Shown here piece after piece: positions 10,046-18,826 of a stretch of 64,000 bases of DNA. Position 1 is the first letter of the stretch. Each line of letters opens with the position of its first letter. This DNA comes from Caproiciproducens galactitolivorans (lineage in GTDB: Bacteria > Bacillota > Clostridia > Oscillospirales > Acutalibacteraceae). The position numbers and the translations under genes are program-made. The notes below the pieces were generated by a model that was not told where the DNA came from, did no database searches, and saw nothing but the letters and a program-made list of their open reading frames with translations. The stretch lies in the NCBI RefSeq assembly GCF_004768785.1, contig NZ_SRMQ01000001.1:434001-498000 (forward strand), given 5' to 3'.

Positions 10046-10432
10046 CTAACTTTCATAGTCTTCAATAATGCTGTTGAGACGGTCGGTATCCGTAACTTTT
10101 ATCCCTTCCTTTAAGAGCTTGCGATCCGCTTCCGGAAGGGAGGATACATCCACCTGTATTTCCTCATAGGGCTTGCTTTCATCGTTAAAAAATATGCCGA
10201 TATGCCCCTTGTATTCTTTAACAATATATACGTCGCTCTTGCTTGTCATGGTTATAATTTCGCTGCTTCCTTGACTTGATGGCGCTTTTGGGGTAGAATT
10301 ATCTAATATATCTGAGCTTGACGTCACAGGTGTACCAGATATATGGTTCTGTGAAAAAACGATTGCCAGTCCAGCAATCATTATAATAACAGCGCACAGC
10401 AGCACAATCCAGTTCTTTTTCAAATGGATCAC
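10046..10432 (-). CDS. Membrane-anchored protein with BofC-like C-terminal domain
   Basis: 128 residues: an uncleaved signal/membrane helix (WIVLLCAVIIMIAGLAIVF, residues 8-26), a Ser/Thr/Pro-rich linker, and a compact C-terminal domain ending LPEADRKLLKEGIKV then LNSIIEDYES. The pattern YIVKEYKGHIGIFF, then LPxxDRxxLxxGI, then xxIxEDYxS matches the C-terminal domain of BofC-like proteins as I recall it. BofC restrains sigma-K activation in Bacillus, but in Clostridia such proteins have no assigned role. It is divergent from the PBP gene across 83 bases, so it probably acts at the cell surface. The family call is from memory. Confidence 0.7.
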   Translation of the reverse strand: MIHLKKNWIVLLCAVIIMIAGLAIVFSQNHISGTPVTSSSDILDNSTPKAPSSQGSSEIITMTSKSDVYIVKEYKGHIGIFFNDESKPYEEIQVDVSSLPEADRKLLKEGIKVTDTDRLNSIIEDYES

Positions 10433-10515
10433 CTCTTAGGTATTATTTGAAAAATATGGAAATCTATTCACTTCTTAGTTATATTTAAGAAATTTTTCCC
10501 GAAAAGGTGGGGCCG

Positions 10516-12846
10516 ATGAGAAAAACCGATATTAATAAGTACGCTGGTTCACACGGAAGCGGCGCATCGAAATCAATCGGCAGAATCGTTTCCAAAAGCC
10601 TTCTTACAATTTTCACCATAGTATTCATTACCGGCCTGATTGTTTCCATTTCGCTTTTTTCATTTATTTTCAGCTTGAAAAATGAAACGATGGATTATGA
10701 TCTGCGTAAATTGCAACTGAACTATACCAGTTTTATTTATGTAAACGGCCCGGGTGACGACAGCGCTCATCCGGTGCAGTATCAGAGCCTTTACAGCAAC
10801 GAAAACCGTGTATGGGTGAACTATGACAAGATTCCGAAGGCGATGAAGGATGCGATTGTTGCCATTGAGGACAAGCGTTTCTGGGAGCATAGAGGTGTCG
10901 ACTGGAAACGAACCTTAGGCGCAGTTACAACCCTGTTTTCAAAAGGGAGCAGCTACGGCGGCTCCACCATTACCCAGCAACTTATCAAAAACGTTACCGG
11001 GGATAAGGACGTGAGCCTTACCCGTAAGGTTAAGGAAATTTTCCGCGCGCTGAATCTGGAAAAGAAGTATTCGAAAGAGGAAATCCTCACCGCTTATCTG
11101 AATATTGTTAATTTTGGAAGCGGCTGCAACGGAGTGCAGTCCGCAGCGAATCTGTATTTTGGAAAGAATATTCAGGACTGTGATATTGCGGAATGTGCTG
11201 CGATAGCCGGCATTACGCAAAATCCGTCCAAATATTCACCGCTTGTTCACCCGGAACTGAATAAAGAGCGTCAGCAGACGGTATTAAAAGAAATGCACGA
11301 TCAGGGACAGATTACCGATACGGAATACCAGACGGCTATGAAAAAATCGGAGCATATGACGTTTGTAGGAAAGAAATCCGAGAATGTCGTGAATAATGTC
11401 CCGATCTGGAACTGGTATGTCGACACCCTGTTTGAAGACGTAAAAGAGGCCTTGATGGAGCATTACAACTGTTCCAGCGAAAAGGCGGTGGACATGCTGT
11501 ATCATGACGGATTAAAGATTTACGCTGCAATGGATCCGGATATGCAGGCGGCTGCGGAGGAAGTTCTAAAATCCGATAATGTTTTTGGCAGCGATAAAAA
11601 GCTTCAGGCCGGTTATATCGCGATGGATTATAACGGGCGGGTGTTGGCTGCCATTGGTTCGAGGGGCGAAAAGAAGAGCAACCGCCTTCTTAACCTTGCA
11701 ACAACCTCCAAAAGGCAGCCCGGTTCTACCATTAAGCCTTTGGCTGTTTACAGCCCGGCGATCGAATCGGGAAAATATACCTTTTCCTCCTTGGTGAATG
11801 ACAGTCCGCTACCGAACTGGTTCAGTGACGGCAGGCCCGGCCCAAAAAACTGGGGCCCGGGCAATACCAGCGGAAAATACTGGGGAAAAATACCTTTGAC
11901 GTGGGCGTTGGAACGCTCCCTGAACGCTTCTGCCGCTCAGATCGGGTCTGCGATTACGCCAAATGTCAGCTATAATTTTTTGAGGGACAAATTATCCTTT
12001 ACAAGCCTTGTCCCTGCCGATAACGACCGTGCGCCAATGGCCGTAGGCGGTCTCAGCGAAGGTGTGACCGTGCGCGAAATGACGTCGGGATTTGCAATGT
12101 TTGGAAACGGTGGGAAATACTATAAGCCTTATACCTTTTATCATGTGGATGACCATGACGGAAACGTCATCCTTGATAATCGGGGGCAAATTCCCACGCA
12201 GGCAATTCGTTCAACAACCGCTTCGATTATGCATCGGCTTTTAAATAATGTTGTAACCGGTGCGCACGGTACCGGGCGCGGGGCGGCAATCAGCGGCTGG
12301 GAAGTTTTTGGAAAGACCGGTACTACCAATGACGAAAAAGACAGTTGGTTTATCGGCGGCACACCCTATGCGGTAGCTGGTATCTGGACAGGCTATCTGA
12401 CGCCTAAGCATCTTACAAATACGACCTATGCAGTATCGACATGGAAAAAGATTATGTCGAAATATTTGCAGAATAAGCCCAAAGTGAAATTTACCTATGA
12501 TCCCAATGTCGTGTCCGCTTATTTCTGCACGAAAACCGGTTTGCTTGCAAATCCTCATTCGGATGGGGATACACAGCTTGGGTGGTATGACAAGAATAAT
12601 ATGCCTGCAACTTGTGATGGTGTCCATGCGGGAGTCGGTTCTGCATATACATCACTTTCGAATGAATCAAGTTCCAATGGCGAACAGGAAAATCTGTCCG
12701 ATCCCGGCGACGATTCAGTTCCTCCGGAAGGATCACAAAATTCTGTTCCGAATGAGGACTCTCGAGCGTCCTCCCCGCCTAATTCCCGTAAGGAGCAGCA
12801 AACGCAGAATGAACGTACCACGCATTCAATTGTTCCGGCTGGATAA
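10516..12846 (+). CDS. Class A penicillin-binding protein (transglycosylase/transpeptidase)
   Basis: Bifunctional peptidoglycan synthase of 776 residues. A membrane helix sits near residues 32-55. The GT51 glycosyltransferase follows (catalytic EDKRFWEHRGVDWKR, then GGSTITQQLIKN). The transpeptidase carries QPGSTIKPLAVYSP (SxxK), ERSLNASAAQIG (SxN) and FGKTGTTNDEKDSWF (KTG). The last 70 or so residues are a Ser/Asn/Glu-rich tail outside the catalytic fold. I choose ATG 10516, spaced from AAGGTGGGG; an in-frame GTG at 10507 lies inside that site. It is PBP1A-like; the exact paralogue cannot be fixed from sequence alone. Confidence 0.95.
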   Translation: MRKTDINKYAGSHGSGASKSIGRIVSKSLLTIFTIVFITGLIVSISLFSFIFSLKNETMDYDLRKLQLNYTSFIYVNGPGDDSAHPVQYQSLYSNENRVWVNYDKIPKAMKDAIVAIEDKRFWEHRGVDWKRTLGAVTTLFSKGSSYGGSTITQQLIKNVTGDKDVSLTRKVKEIFRALNLEKKYSKEEILTAYLNIVNFGSGCNGVQSAANLYFGKNIQDCDIAECAAIAGITQNPSKYSPLVHPELNKERQQTVLKEMHDQGQITDTEYQTAMKKSEHMTFVGKKSENVVNNVPIWNWYVDTLFEDVKEALMEHYNCSSEKAVDMLYHDGLKIYAAMDPDMQAAAEEVLKSDNVFGSDKKLQAGYIAMDYNGRVLAAIGSRGEKKSNRLLNLATTSKRQPGSTIKPLAVYSPAIESGKYTFSSLVNDSPLPNWFSDGRPGPKNWGPGNTSGKYWGKIPLTWALERSLNASAAQIGSAITPNVSYNFLRDKLSFTSLVPADNDRAPMAVGGLSEGVTVREMTSGFAMFGNGGKYYKPYTFYHVDDHDGNVILDNRGQIPTQAIRSTTASIMHRLLNNVVTGAHGTGRGAAISGWEVFGKTGTTNDEKDSWFIGGTPYAVAGIWTGYLTPKHLTNTTYAVSTWKKIMSKYLQNKPKVKFTYDPNVVSAYFCTKTGLLANPHSDGDTQLGWYDKNNMPATCDGVHAGVGSAYTSLSNESSSNGEQENLSDPGDDSVPPEGSQNSVPNEDSRASSPPNSRKEQQTQNERTTHSIVPAG

Positions 12847-12863
12847 AATTTCTGACAAACTTA

Positions 12864-12892
12864 TGCGGATGCCTTCTTTAAGGCATCTGCAT
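12864..12892 (+). terminator. Terminator after the PBP gene
   Basis: GCGGATGCCT and AGGCATCTGC pair around CTTTA with one G-U pair, followed by ATTTCGTTTAATTT. It separates the PBP gene from the hom operon. Confidence 0.75.
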
Positions 12893-12909
12893 TTCGTTTA
12901 ATTTGCAAG

Positions 12910-12938
12910 TTGAATGTTGCGCTAATTCATGGTAAACT
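12910..12938 (+). promoter_or_regulatory. Putative promoter of hom-thrB-lysC
   Basis: TTGAAT (12910-12915), 17 bases, TAAACT (12933-12938), 58 bases before the hom ATG. It fits a vegetative promoter. I saw no T-box or riboswitch fold in the short leader. Confidence 0.5.
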
Positions 12939-12995
12939 GTTAAAGTGCTTATTACAATTTTTAAATTTAAGTGGAAATAACAGGAGGTGCTACAT

Positions 12996-14240
12996 ATGGT
13001 AAAAATAGCAGTAATGGGGTATGGCGTAGTTGGCTCCGGTGTGGTGGAAGTATTGACCAATCACTCGGAAAATATTGCAAGACGAGCGAAAGAAGAAATC
13101 AGCATTAAATATATACTGGACTTGCGGGATTTCCCCGGAAGCCCGTTTGGAAGTAAATTTACAAAATCTTTTGAGACCATTCTTAATGATCCCGAGGTTA
13201 AGATTGTGGTAGAAGTGATGGGCGGACTCCATCCTTCCTTTGAATATGTGAAAGCCTGTCTAGAAGCGGGGAAGAGCGTTGTTACCTCGAATAAAGAGCT
13301 TGTTGCTGCAAAAGGTGCCGAGCTACTGAAAATTGCACAGAAAAACAACCTGAACTTCCTGTTTGAAGCAAGCGTCGGCGGCGGTATTCCGATTATCCGG
13401 CCGATCAGCCAATGCCTTGCTGCAAATGATGTAGTGGAAATTGCAGGTATTCTGAACGGTACAACCAATTTTATACTGACGAAAATGATCCGCGAACAGA
13501 TGACCTTTGAGGACGCTTTGGCTCTGGCGCAAAAGCTTGGCTATGCGGAGCGCAATCCCGCTGCGGATATCGAGGGTTCCGACGCCTGCCGCAAAATTTG
13601 TATCCTTGCTTCCCTGGCGTATGGGAAGCACGTTTACCCGGAGCAGGTGCACACGGAGGGCATTACCAAAATCGCGCTGGCAGATGTGGAATATGCAGCG
13701 GCGTGGGGCGGTGTGGTCAAGCTGATCGGGCAGGTTCGCGCGTTGGAAAATGGAAAACTGCAAATTATTGTTTGCCCGATGTTTATTCCAAGGGAAAGCC
13801 AGCTTGCTACGGTGGACGACGTATTTAACGGCATAATGGTGCGCGGAGACTCCACCGGCGACGTTGTGTTTTATGGCAAGGGAGCCGGCAAGCTTCCGAC
13901 TGCAAGCGCTGTCGTAGCGGATGTTATTGACTGCGTGAAGCATTTTAAGGCAAGAAAATATCTGTATTGGGAGGACGGTTCCGAGGATTATGTTGAGGAT
14001 TACCGCCTCAATGTAATTTCCATGTATGTTCGTGCGAAAACCGAAGACGAAGCGGTCGCTCTGAAAAATGTCAAGCAGATTTTCGGCGAAGTCACGCGGC
14101 TTTCACGTAAAAACGCGGAAAACGGGGAATTTGCGTTTGTAACCAACAGCATGAAGGAAGAAGAAATCCTGACAAAGCTGGAAAAATTGAAATCAATGGG
14201 AATTTGTGTGGAGAATACAATCCGCATAGGAAACTTATAA
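12996..14240 (+). CDS. hom: Homoserine dehydrogenase
   Basis: Reduces aspartate semialdehyde to homoserine, the branch point to threonine and methionine. 414 residues from ATG 12996, preceded by AGGAGG at 12982; the longer GTG reading would start inside that site. The NAD(P)-binding GYGVVGSGVVEVL is at the N-terminus. The catalytic domain shows NGTTNFILTKM and EGSDACRKICILASLAYG. An ACT-type C-terminal domain (about residues 345-414) is the usual threonine sensor. It is followed 24 bases later by thrB. Confidence 0.96.
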   Translation: MVKIAVMGYGVVGSGVVEVLTNHSENIARRAKEEISIKYILDLRDFPGSPFGSKFTKSFETILNDPEVKIVVEVMGGLHPSFEYVKACLEAGKSVVTSNKELVAAKGAELLKIAQKNNLNFLFEASVGGGIPIIRPISQCLAANDVVEIAGILNGTTNFILTKMIREQMTFEDALALAQKLGYAERNPAADIEGSDACRKICILASLAYGKHVYPEQVHTEGITKIALADVEYAAAWGGVVKLIGQVRALENGKLQIIVCPMFIPRESQLATVDDVFNGIMVRGDSTGDVVFYGKGAGKLPTASAVVADVIDCVKHFKARKYLYWEDGSEDYVEDYRLNVISMYVRAKTEDEAVALKNVKQIFGEVTRLSRKNAENGEFAFVTNSMKEEEILTKLEKLKSMGICVENTIRIGNL

Positions 14241-14264
14241 ATTCAAATATAGGATGTTGATGAA

Positions 14265-15161
14265 ATGATAAGAATTCAAGTGCCGGCAACCAGCGCAAAT
14301 CTTGGTTCCGGATTTGACTCGCTGGGAATAGCTTTGAATTTATATAATCAGGTTTGGATGGAAGAATCCGATACCATTGATATTTCCAGCAAGGATACTA
14401 TTGAAATACCAACCGATGACAGCAATCTGATTTACTGGGCGGCAAAACAGGTTTACGAAAAATGCGGGAGGAAACTTCCCGGACTCAAAATCGTACAGTT
14501 GAATAATATTCCGATGGCGCGCGGCCTTGGAAGCAGCTCGGCATGTATTGTTGCGGGCATTCTGGGCGCGAACCGCCTTTTGGGAAGCCCTCTTTCGCAA
14601 CAGGAACTGATCAACCTAGCCGCTGCAATCGAGGGGCATCCGGACAACACGACCCCCGCTATTGAAGGCGGGCTTGCCGCCTCGGCTATGGAAGCGGGCA
14701 GGGTTTACAGCGTAAGTGTTCCTGTTTCGGAAAAAATCCGGTTTGCGATTTTTATTCCACCCTTTGAATTGAAAACAGAAAAAGCACGCTCCGTTCTTCC
14801 GCAGGAGTATTCGCGGAGCGACGCGGTATACAATCTTTCCCGATCCGCGCTCATGGCGGCCTCTCTGTTTTCCGGAAAGCTTGAAAACCTGCGTGTAGCG
14901 GTTCAGGATAAAATCCACCAGCCCTACAGGGCAAGCCTGATCGACCATTTGGACGACGTTTTTCGCCTGAGCTACGAACTCGGTTCGCTGGGAACCTACG
15001 TCAGCGGGGCGGGGCCCACCATTGTTTCGATGATTGATGCGGCGGATACAGATGTATTTGCGAAATATGCGGCAAACCATCTGGAGGAAAAGGGGATTAC
15101 CGGCTGGCAGATTAAGGTATTGGCCACCGATTCCGACGGAGCGCAGATATCCATTGAATAA
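14265..15161 (+). CDS. thrB: Homoserine kinase
   Basis: GHMP-family kinase making O-phosphohomoserine for threonine synthase. 298 residues. It starts VPATSANLGSGFDSLGIALN, has the GHMP glycine/serine loop MARGLGSSSACIVAGILG near residue 84, and ends with the TYVSGAGPTIVSM motif. It sits between hom and lysC in one operon. threonine synthase (thrC) is not in the window. Confidence 0.96.
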   Translation: MIRIQVPATSANLGSGFDSLGIALNLYNQVWMEESDTIDISSKDTIEIPTDDSNLIYWAAKQVYEKCGRKLPGLKIVQLNNIPMARGLGSSSACIVAGILGANRLLGSPLSQQELINLAAAIEGHPDNTTPAIEGGLAASAMEAGRVYSVSVPVSEKIRFAIFIPPFELKTEKARSVLPQEYSRSDAVYNLSRSALMAASLFSGKLENLRVAVQDKIHQPYRASLIDHLDDVFRLSYELGSLGTYVSGAGPTIVSMIDAADTDVFAKYAANHLEEKGITGWQIKVLATDSDGAQISIE

Positions 15162-15190
15162 TTCTTAATTGATATGGGAGATGGAACCTA

Positions 15191-16411
15191 ATGAGTCTAA
15201 TAGTACAGAAATTTGGCGGCACTTCCGTTGCAAATGCCGAGCGGCTATATAATGTGGCGGATATTGTTACAAAGACCTATTCACAGGGGAACAACGTGAT
15301 TGTGGTTGTCTCCGCTCAGGGCGACACAACGGACGATTTAATTGAAAAGGCAAACGAGATTAATCCCAATGCATCAAAGCGAGAAATGGATATGCTACTG
15401 ACTTCAGGCGAACAGATTTCGGCTTCCCTTTTGGCGATGGCGATTGAAAAGCTGGGATATCCGGTTGTGTCGCTTTTGGGATGGCAGGCTGGTTTTTATA
15501 CCAGTTCGGCATATGGCAGCGCAAGGATTAAACGCGTAGTGCCGGATCGTATTCAAAAGGAACTTGATAAGAGAAATATTGTGGTTGTAACAGGATTCCA
15601 GGGCATTAACCGCTATAATGATATGACGACGCTGGGGCGCGGTGGTTCGGACACCAGCGCGGTTGCAATCGCAGCGGTAATGAAAGCGGATCTATGTCAG
15701 ATTTACACGGATGTGGAAGGAGTTTTTACAGCCGATCCTCGTAAAGTGAAAAATGCAAGAAAGCTTGATCATATTTCATACGACGAAATGCTGGAGCTGG
15801 CGACGCTTGGAGCGCAGGTGCTTAATAATCGTTCCGTTGAAATGGCAAAGAAATACGGTATCCAGCTTGAAGTTCTTTCCAGTTTGACAAAAAAACCAGG
15901 CACAATCGTTAAGGAGGCAACAAAAGTGGAAAAAATGCTTATCAGCGGTATCGCAAAGGACGACGACGTCGCCCGTGTTTCAATTATTGGTGTTCCGGAT
16001 CGTCCGGGCCTCGCTTTCAAAATTTTCTCAAAACTCTCTGCGAAAAATATTAATGTCGATATTATTCTTCAATCCGTGGGCAGAAACGGTACAAAAGATA
16101 TCAGCTTTACGGTCAGCCAGGCAAACCTGAAAGAAACCATCGACATCCTCAACCCGTATGTGGAACTCATCGGCGCGAACAGCGTGGTATACGATGAAAA
16201 TGTGGCCAAGGTCTCCATTGTCGGCGCAGGAATGGAAACGCATCCCGGCACAGCCGCCGAAATGTTTGAAGCGCTGTATGAGGCCAATATCAATATTCAG
16301 ATGATTGCGACGAGTGAAATTAAGATTTCTGTTTTGATTGACCGCTGCGATGCAGACAAGGCTGTTACGGCGGTTCACAACAAATTCTTCAGCGAAGCAA
16401 TCGATGTTTGA
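15191..16411 (+). CDS. lysC: Aspartate kinase
   Basis: First enzyme of the aspartate family pathway, making 4-phosphoaspartate. 406 residues with the kinase motif VQKFGGTSVANAER at the start, GRGGSDTSAVAIAA near residue 152, and two C-terminal ACT repeats (VSIIGVPDRPGLAFKIFSKL and VSIVGAGMETHPGTAAEMF), expected to bind lysine and/or threonine. No catalytic fusion partner is present. It is the last gene of the hom operon, followed by a strong terminator. Confidence 0.96.
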   Translation: MSLIVQKFGGTSVANAERLYNVADIVTKTYSQGNNVIVVVSAQGDTTDDLIEKANEINPNASKREMDMLLTSGEQISASLLAMAIEKLGYPVVSLLGWQAGFYTSSAYGSARIKRVVPDRIQKELDKRNIVVVTGFQGINRYNDMTTLGRGGSDTSAVAIAAVMKADLCQIYTDVEGVFTADPRKVKNARKLDHISYDEMLELATLGAQVLNNRSVEMAKKYGIQLEVLSSLTKKPGTIVKEATKVEKMLISGIAKDDDVARVSIIGVPDRPGLAFKIFSKLSAKNINVDIILQSVGRNGTKDISFTVSQANLKETIDILNPYVELIGANSVVYDENVAKVSIVGAGMETHPGTAAEMFEALYEANINIQMIATSEIKISVLIDRCDADKAVTAVHNKFFSEAIDV

Positions 16412-16431
16412 TTACCTGTAAATGACGAATG

Positions 16432-16479
16432 GCATGTAAGGGAATTTCATGAACTGAGATTCTTTTGCATGCTTTTTTT
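16432..16479 (+). terminator. Rho-independent terminator of the hom-thrB-lysC operon
   Basis: A 14-base-pair stem, GCATGTAAGGGAAT (16432-16445) with ATTCTTTTGCATGC (16459-16472), includes G-U pairs and is followed directly by seven Ts. Confidence 0.88.
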
Positions 16480-16559
16480 CGTTTGTTTTTGCAGCTTCTC
16501 AAAACGTCCTGTCAGGAATATTTTAAGGAAACAAATACGCTTTTCAAGTAGTTAAAAAC

Positions 16560-16590
16560 AACCTACCGCCCTGTCACAGGGTGGTAGGTT
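16560..16590 (-). terminator. Terminator of the small minus-strand gene at 16613
   Basis: Near-perfect 14-base-pair hairpin AACCTACCGCCCTG / CAGGGTGGTAGGTT with a three-base loop. On the minus strand it is followed by a T-rich run (GTTTTTAAC), so it faces the 63-residue gene. Confidence 0.8.
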
Positions 16591-16612
16591 GGGCAGAAGA
16601 AAGAGTTTAATT

Positions 16613-16804
16613 TCATTTTCTGCTGCAAAGAAGCCTTTCAATGATGTCTTCCAGTAAGCGCAAGTCATCATTGTTGAGATTATCTAGCAAACCAAGAATC
16701 CGTTTTAATGCCCTTGCGCTTTCCACGCCGCAGCCCTTGCTTTCACAATTATTGCTGCTGGCAGCGGCAATATCGGAAGAGTTTGTATAACAGGTTAGAC
16801 TCAT
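16613..16804 (-). CDS. Small hypothetical protein with helical C-terminus
   Basis: 63 residues from ATG 16804, chosen because AAAGGAA lies nine bases upstream; an ATG at 16813 is too close to that site. The N-terminal half is Ser/Asn/Cys-rich with three Cys (LTCYTNSS, NNCESKGCG). The C-terminal half (ARALKRILGLLDNLNNDDLR, then LLEDIIERLL) is an amphipathic helix pair. It has its own terminator and no co-oriented neighbour. I do not recognise the family. Confidence 0.6.
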   Translation of the reverse strand: MSLTCYTNSSDIAAASSNNCESKGCGVESARALKRILGLLDNLNNDDLRLLEDIIERLLCSRK

Positions 16805-16973
16805 ATGGGACATTCCTTTCATGTGTGATGTCCCATAGTATGACCATGGATTTGAAACTGTCAATATCGTGCATTGGAATGCCAAGTAGTAAAAAACAGC
16901 AGCTCAAGCCGCAGGCAAAAGCCGCGAAAGCACAAATTCTGTAATCGTTTTGCAAATGTAATACTGGAAATGA

Positions 16974-16999
16974 AAAACCGCCCATTGCTGGGCGGTTTT
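16974..16999 (-). terminator. Terminator-like hairpin, minus strand
   Basis: Perfect 11-base-pair stem AAAACCGCCCA / TGGGCGGTTTT with a TTGC loop. The minus strand continues with further Ts. It would end the minus-strand unit driven by the promoter at 17371-17400. Bases 16886-16973 hold nothing I can identify. Confidence 0.7.
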
Positions 17000-17178
17000 C
17001 TCAAAAGTGATTTCATTGTGCAGGATTATTACCTGCACGGTGACGCGTGTGAATGGAATGATTCAACTATAAACAAGGAATGTGAAGATTATGTGAACAA
17101 ACGTGTGACAATTTATGGAAATTTTTCTGCAGGAAGGCTCCGTAATCCGCTAAACAGCAGAATACGAAGCCCTTATCA

Positions 17179-17331
17179 TTAGAACCAACAGCAACGGCAC
17201 CGGTTTTGGCATCCCCGTCGATTGCAGCAGCCGAACCAACGGCGGCAGTTAAAGAACCCACAGCATCCGGATTGACCAAACCAGCCGCAGTACCTGCACC
17301 ATCCGCAGCGGCGGCAACGATTCCAACACAT
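17179..17331 (-). CDS. Candidate 50-residue Cys/Arg-rich peptide, or a frameshifted small gene
   Basis: The minus strand has a promoter (17371-17400), AGGAGG at 17343-17348 and ATG at 17331. That ATG opens 50 residues with 14 Cys and 10 Arg, starting MCWNRCRRCGWCRYCGWFG. Another frame over the same bases is open to 17067 and reads Gly/Ala/Val-rich (for example GLVNPDAVGSLTAAVGSAAA), with purine-first codons typical of real coding. It has no normal start codon; only ATA sits at the right place. Either the Cys-rich frame is the product, or this is a small gene with a frameshift near its start. The transcription unit looks real; the product is unresolved. Confidence 0.4.
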   Translation of the reverse strand: MCWNRCRRCGWCRYCGWFGQSGCCGFFNCRRWFGCCNRRGCQNRCRCCWF

Positions 17332-17370
17332 ATCTTTTATCACCTCCTGTTGAAAATAAAGGGGTAATAC

Positions 17371-17400
17371 ATGATATGTGTGGAAGAGGGAGCTTGTCAA
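17371..17400 (-). promoter_or_regulatory. Promoter of the minus-strand small unit
   Basis: On the minus strand TTGACA (17395-17400), 18 bases, TATCAT (17371-17376), ending about 22 bases before the AGGAGG site. It is a near-consensus vegetative promoter. Confidence 0.6.
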
Positions 17401-17618
17401 TTTGAGAGATTAGACTTGATATTAACTCATTATTGCCAAAGAGCCCGCTGCCAAGAGCCACCGCAAAGCGCGTATACCGCAGTTTAAACCCGGCTTCATT
17501 ATTTTGTTTCGAAACAGAACGTCACGGGCGGTTTTATTTAAAATACTGAAATAAAAAAATACGCTGATATTCTATACGGCTTAATAATATATTTACTACA
17601 AAGGCAGGTGTTGGATAC

Positions 17619-18425
17619 GTGTACATTACAATTGGGAAAAAACAAATAGCAATTGTGTTGGTGTGCTTTGTCCTACTTTTGGCAGTGGTGATAAGGTTTA
17701 ACCGTCCGCAGACGACGGCTACCGTGGAAACCTTAGCTGCGAATACGAACTGGGGGCTTGGTTATAGCGAAAATGGAAAACAGCCTACGGGGAATGCTTC
17801 GTCCGATTTTTTGAAGCAATATAACGCATATTTTGTAGGTTCGGCAGACAAAAAAGTGATCTATCTGACATTTGACGCCGGCTATGAAGCCGGGTATACG
17901 CCGGCAATTTTGGACGTTCTGAAAAAGCACAACGTGAAGTCGGCCTTTTTTGTCGTGGGAAATTATCTCAATACAAGCCCGGATTTGGTGAAACGGATGA
18001 TTGCGGAGGGCCATATTGTAGGGAATCATACCAATACGCATCCGGATATGTCGAAAATATCGGATATGGAGGCGTTTAAAAAGGAAATATCCGCCGTGGA
18101 AATCAAATTCAAGGAAATTACCGGAAAGGATATGCAGAAATATTATCGGCCTCCCCAAGGGAAATACAGCGTTGATAATTTGAAGCAAGCCAATAAACTT
18201 GGGTATAAAACGATCTTCTGGAGCCTTGCCTATGTGGATTGGTACAGGGATAAGCAGCCTACAAAGGAGCAGGCCTTTAATAAGCTTCTACCGCGGATTC
18301 ATCCGGGCGCGGTTGTGCTGCTTCATAGCACGTCCAAAACCAATTCGGAAATCTTGGATGAGTTGCTTTCCAAGTGGGAAGCGATGGGGTATACCTTTGG
18401 AACCTTGCACGAACTGGCCGGGTGA
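17619..18425 (+). CDS. PdaA-like polysaccharide deacetylase (NodB domain)
   Basis: 268 residues with an N-terminal membrane anchor or signal helix (AIVLVCFVLLLAVVI) and one NodB carbohydrate esterase 4 domain. The motifs are TFDAGYEAGYT (catalytic Asp), HTNTHP (HxxxxH zinc site), YYRPPQGKYS and the C-terminal LLHSTSKTN. The Asn-Trp-Gly-Leu start of the mature part (NTNWGLGYS) is typical of PdaA-type N-acetylmuramic acid deacetylases needed for muramic-delta-lactam in spore cortex. The spore protein gene nearby agrees with that. The start is GTG 17619, after an AGGTG; the exact paralogue is inferred. Confidence 0.88.
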   Translation: MYITIGKKQIAIVLVCFVLLLAVVIRFNRPQTTATVETLAANTNWGLGYSENGKQPTGNASSDFLKQYNAYFVGSADKKVIYLTFDAGYEAGYTPAILDVLKKHNVKSAFFVVGNYLNTSPDLVKRMIAEGHIVGNHTNTHPDMSKISDMEAFKKEISAVEIKFKEITGKDMQKYYRPPQGKYSVDNLKQANKLGYKTIFWSLAYVDWYRDKQPTKEQAFNKLLPRIHPGAVVLLHSTSKTNSEILDELLSKWEAMGYTFGTLHELAG

Positions 18426-18527
18426 TAAAGCCGGAAAGCACCGGCACGGAAATCCGGGCGAGTGCCTTGTATTGTAAAATATGGAATTGTAAATTATAAT
18501 GGTAATCAATAAAAAGGAGTGGGGAAA

Positions 18528-18749
18528 ATGGCCAGAATCATGGATATACGCAAATGTGACCGGGAAATTCGGGTGAACAGCAGAACGGTTATGGATGTTC
18601 AGTACAATGATGAATATTTCTCAATGTGGGTATATAAAGCGGGGCAGGAGCGCGGCTTGGATCTTTGTCCGCTCAGTATTCAGTTGGATGCTGAAATTGC
18701 CGGACGCCTTGTAAACTATCTCAATCAGTTTTTAAAAAATAAAAATTAA
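18528..18749 (+). CDS. Small hypothetical protein (73 residues)
   Basis: Opens at ATG 18528 behind AAAAAGGAGTGG. It is mixed, neutral and soluble, with pattern RIMDIRKCDREIRVNSR, MDVQYNDEYFSMWVYKAG and LVNYLNQFLKNKN. A short beta-rich fold with a C-terminal helix is likely. I recognise no family. It follows the deacetylase by about 100 bases holding only a weak five-base-pair hairpin. Confidence 0.6.
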   Translation: MARIMDIRKCDREIRVNSRTVMDVQYNDEYFSMWVYKAGQERGLDLCPLSIQLDAEIAGRLVNYLNQFLKNKN

Positions 18750-18826
18750 CCAATTTTAATTGTTACATACTTTCCGCGCAGCAGCAAATAATGTTTATTA
18801 GACTTTATGGAAAGCGGGCGTAAAGA

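Noticed and set aside
12846-12995. T-box or lysine riboswitch before hom, or before leuS
   Set aside because: The leaders are too short and lack the conserved T-box sequence; only a simple promoter and terminator are visible.
16874-17182. 102-residue plus-strand frame starting at TTG
   Set aside because: It runs straight through a perfect terminator hairpin (16974-16999), has no ribosome site and opposes a better-supported minus-strand unit.
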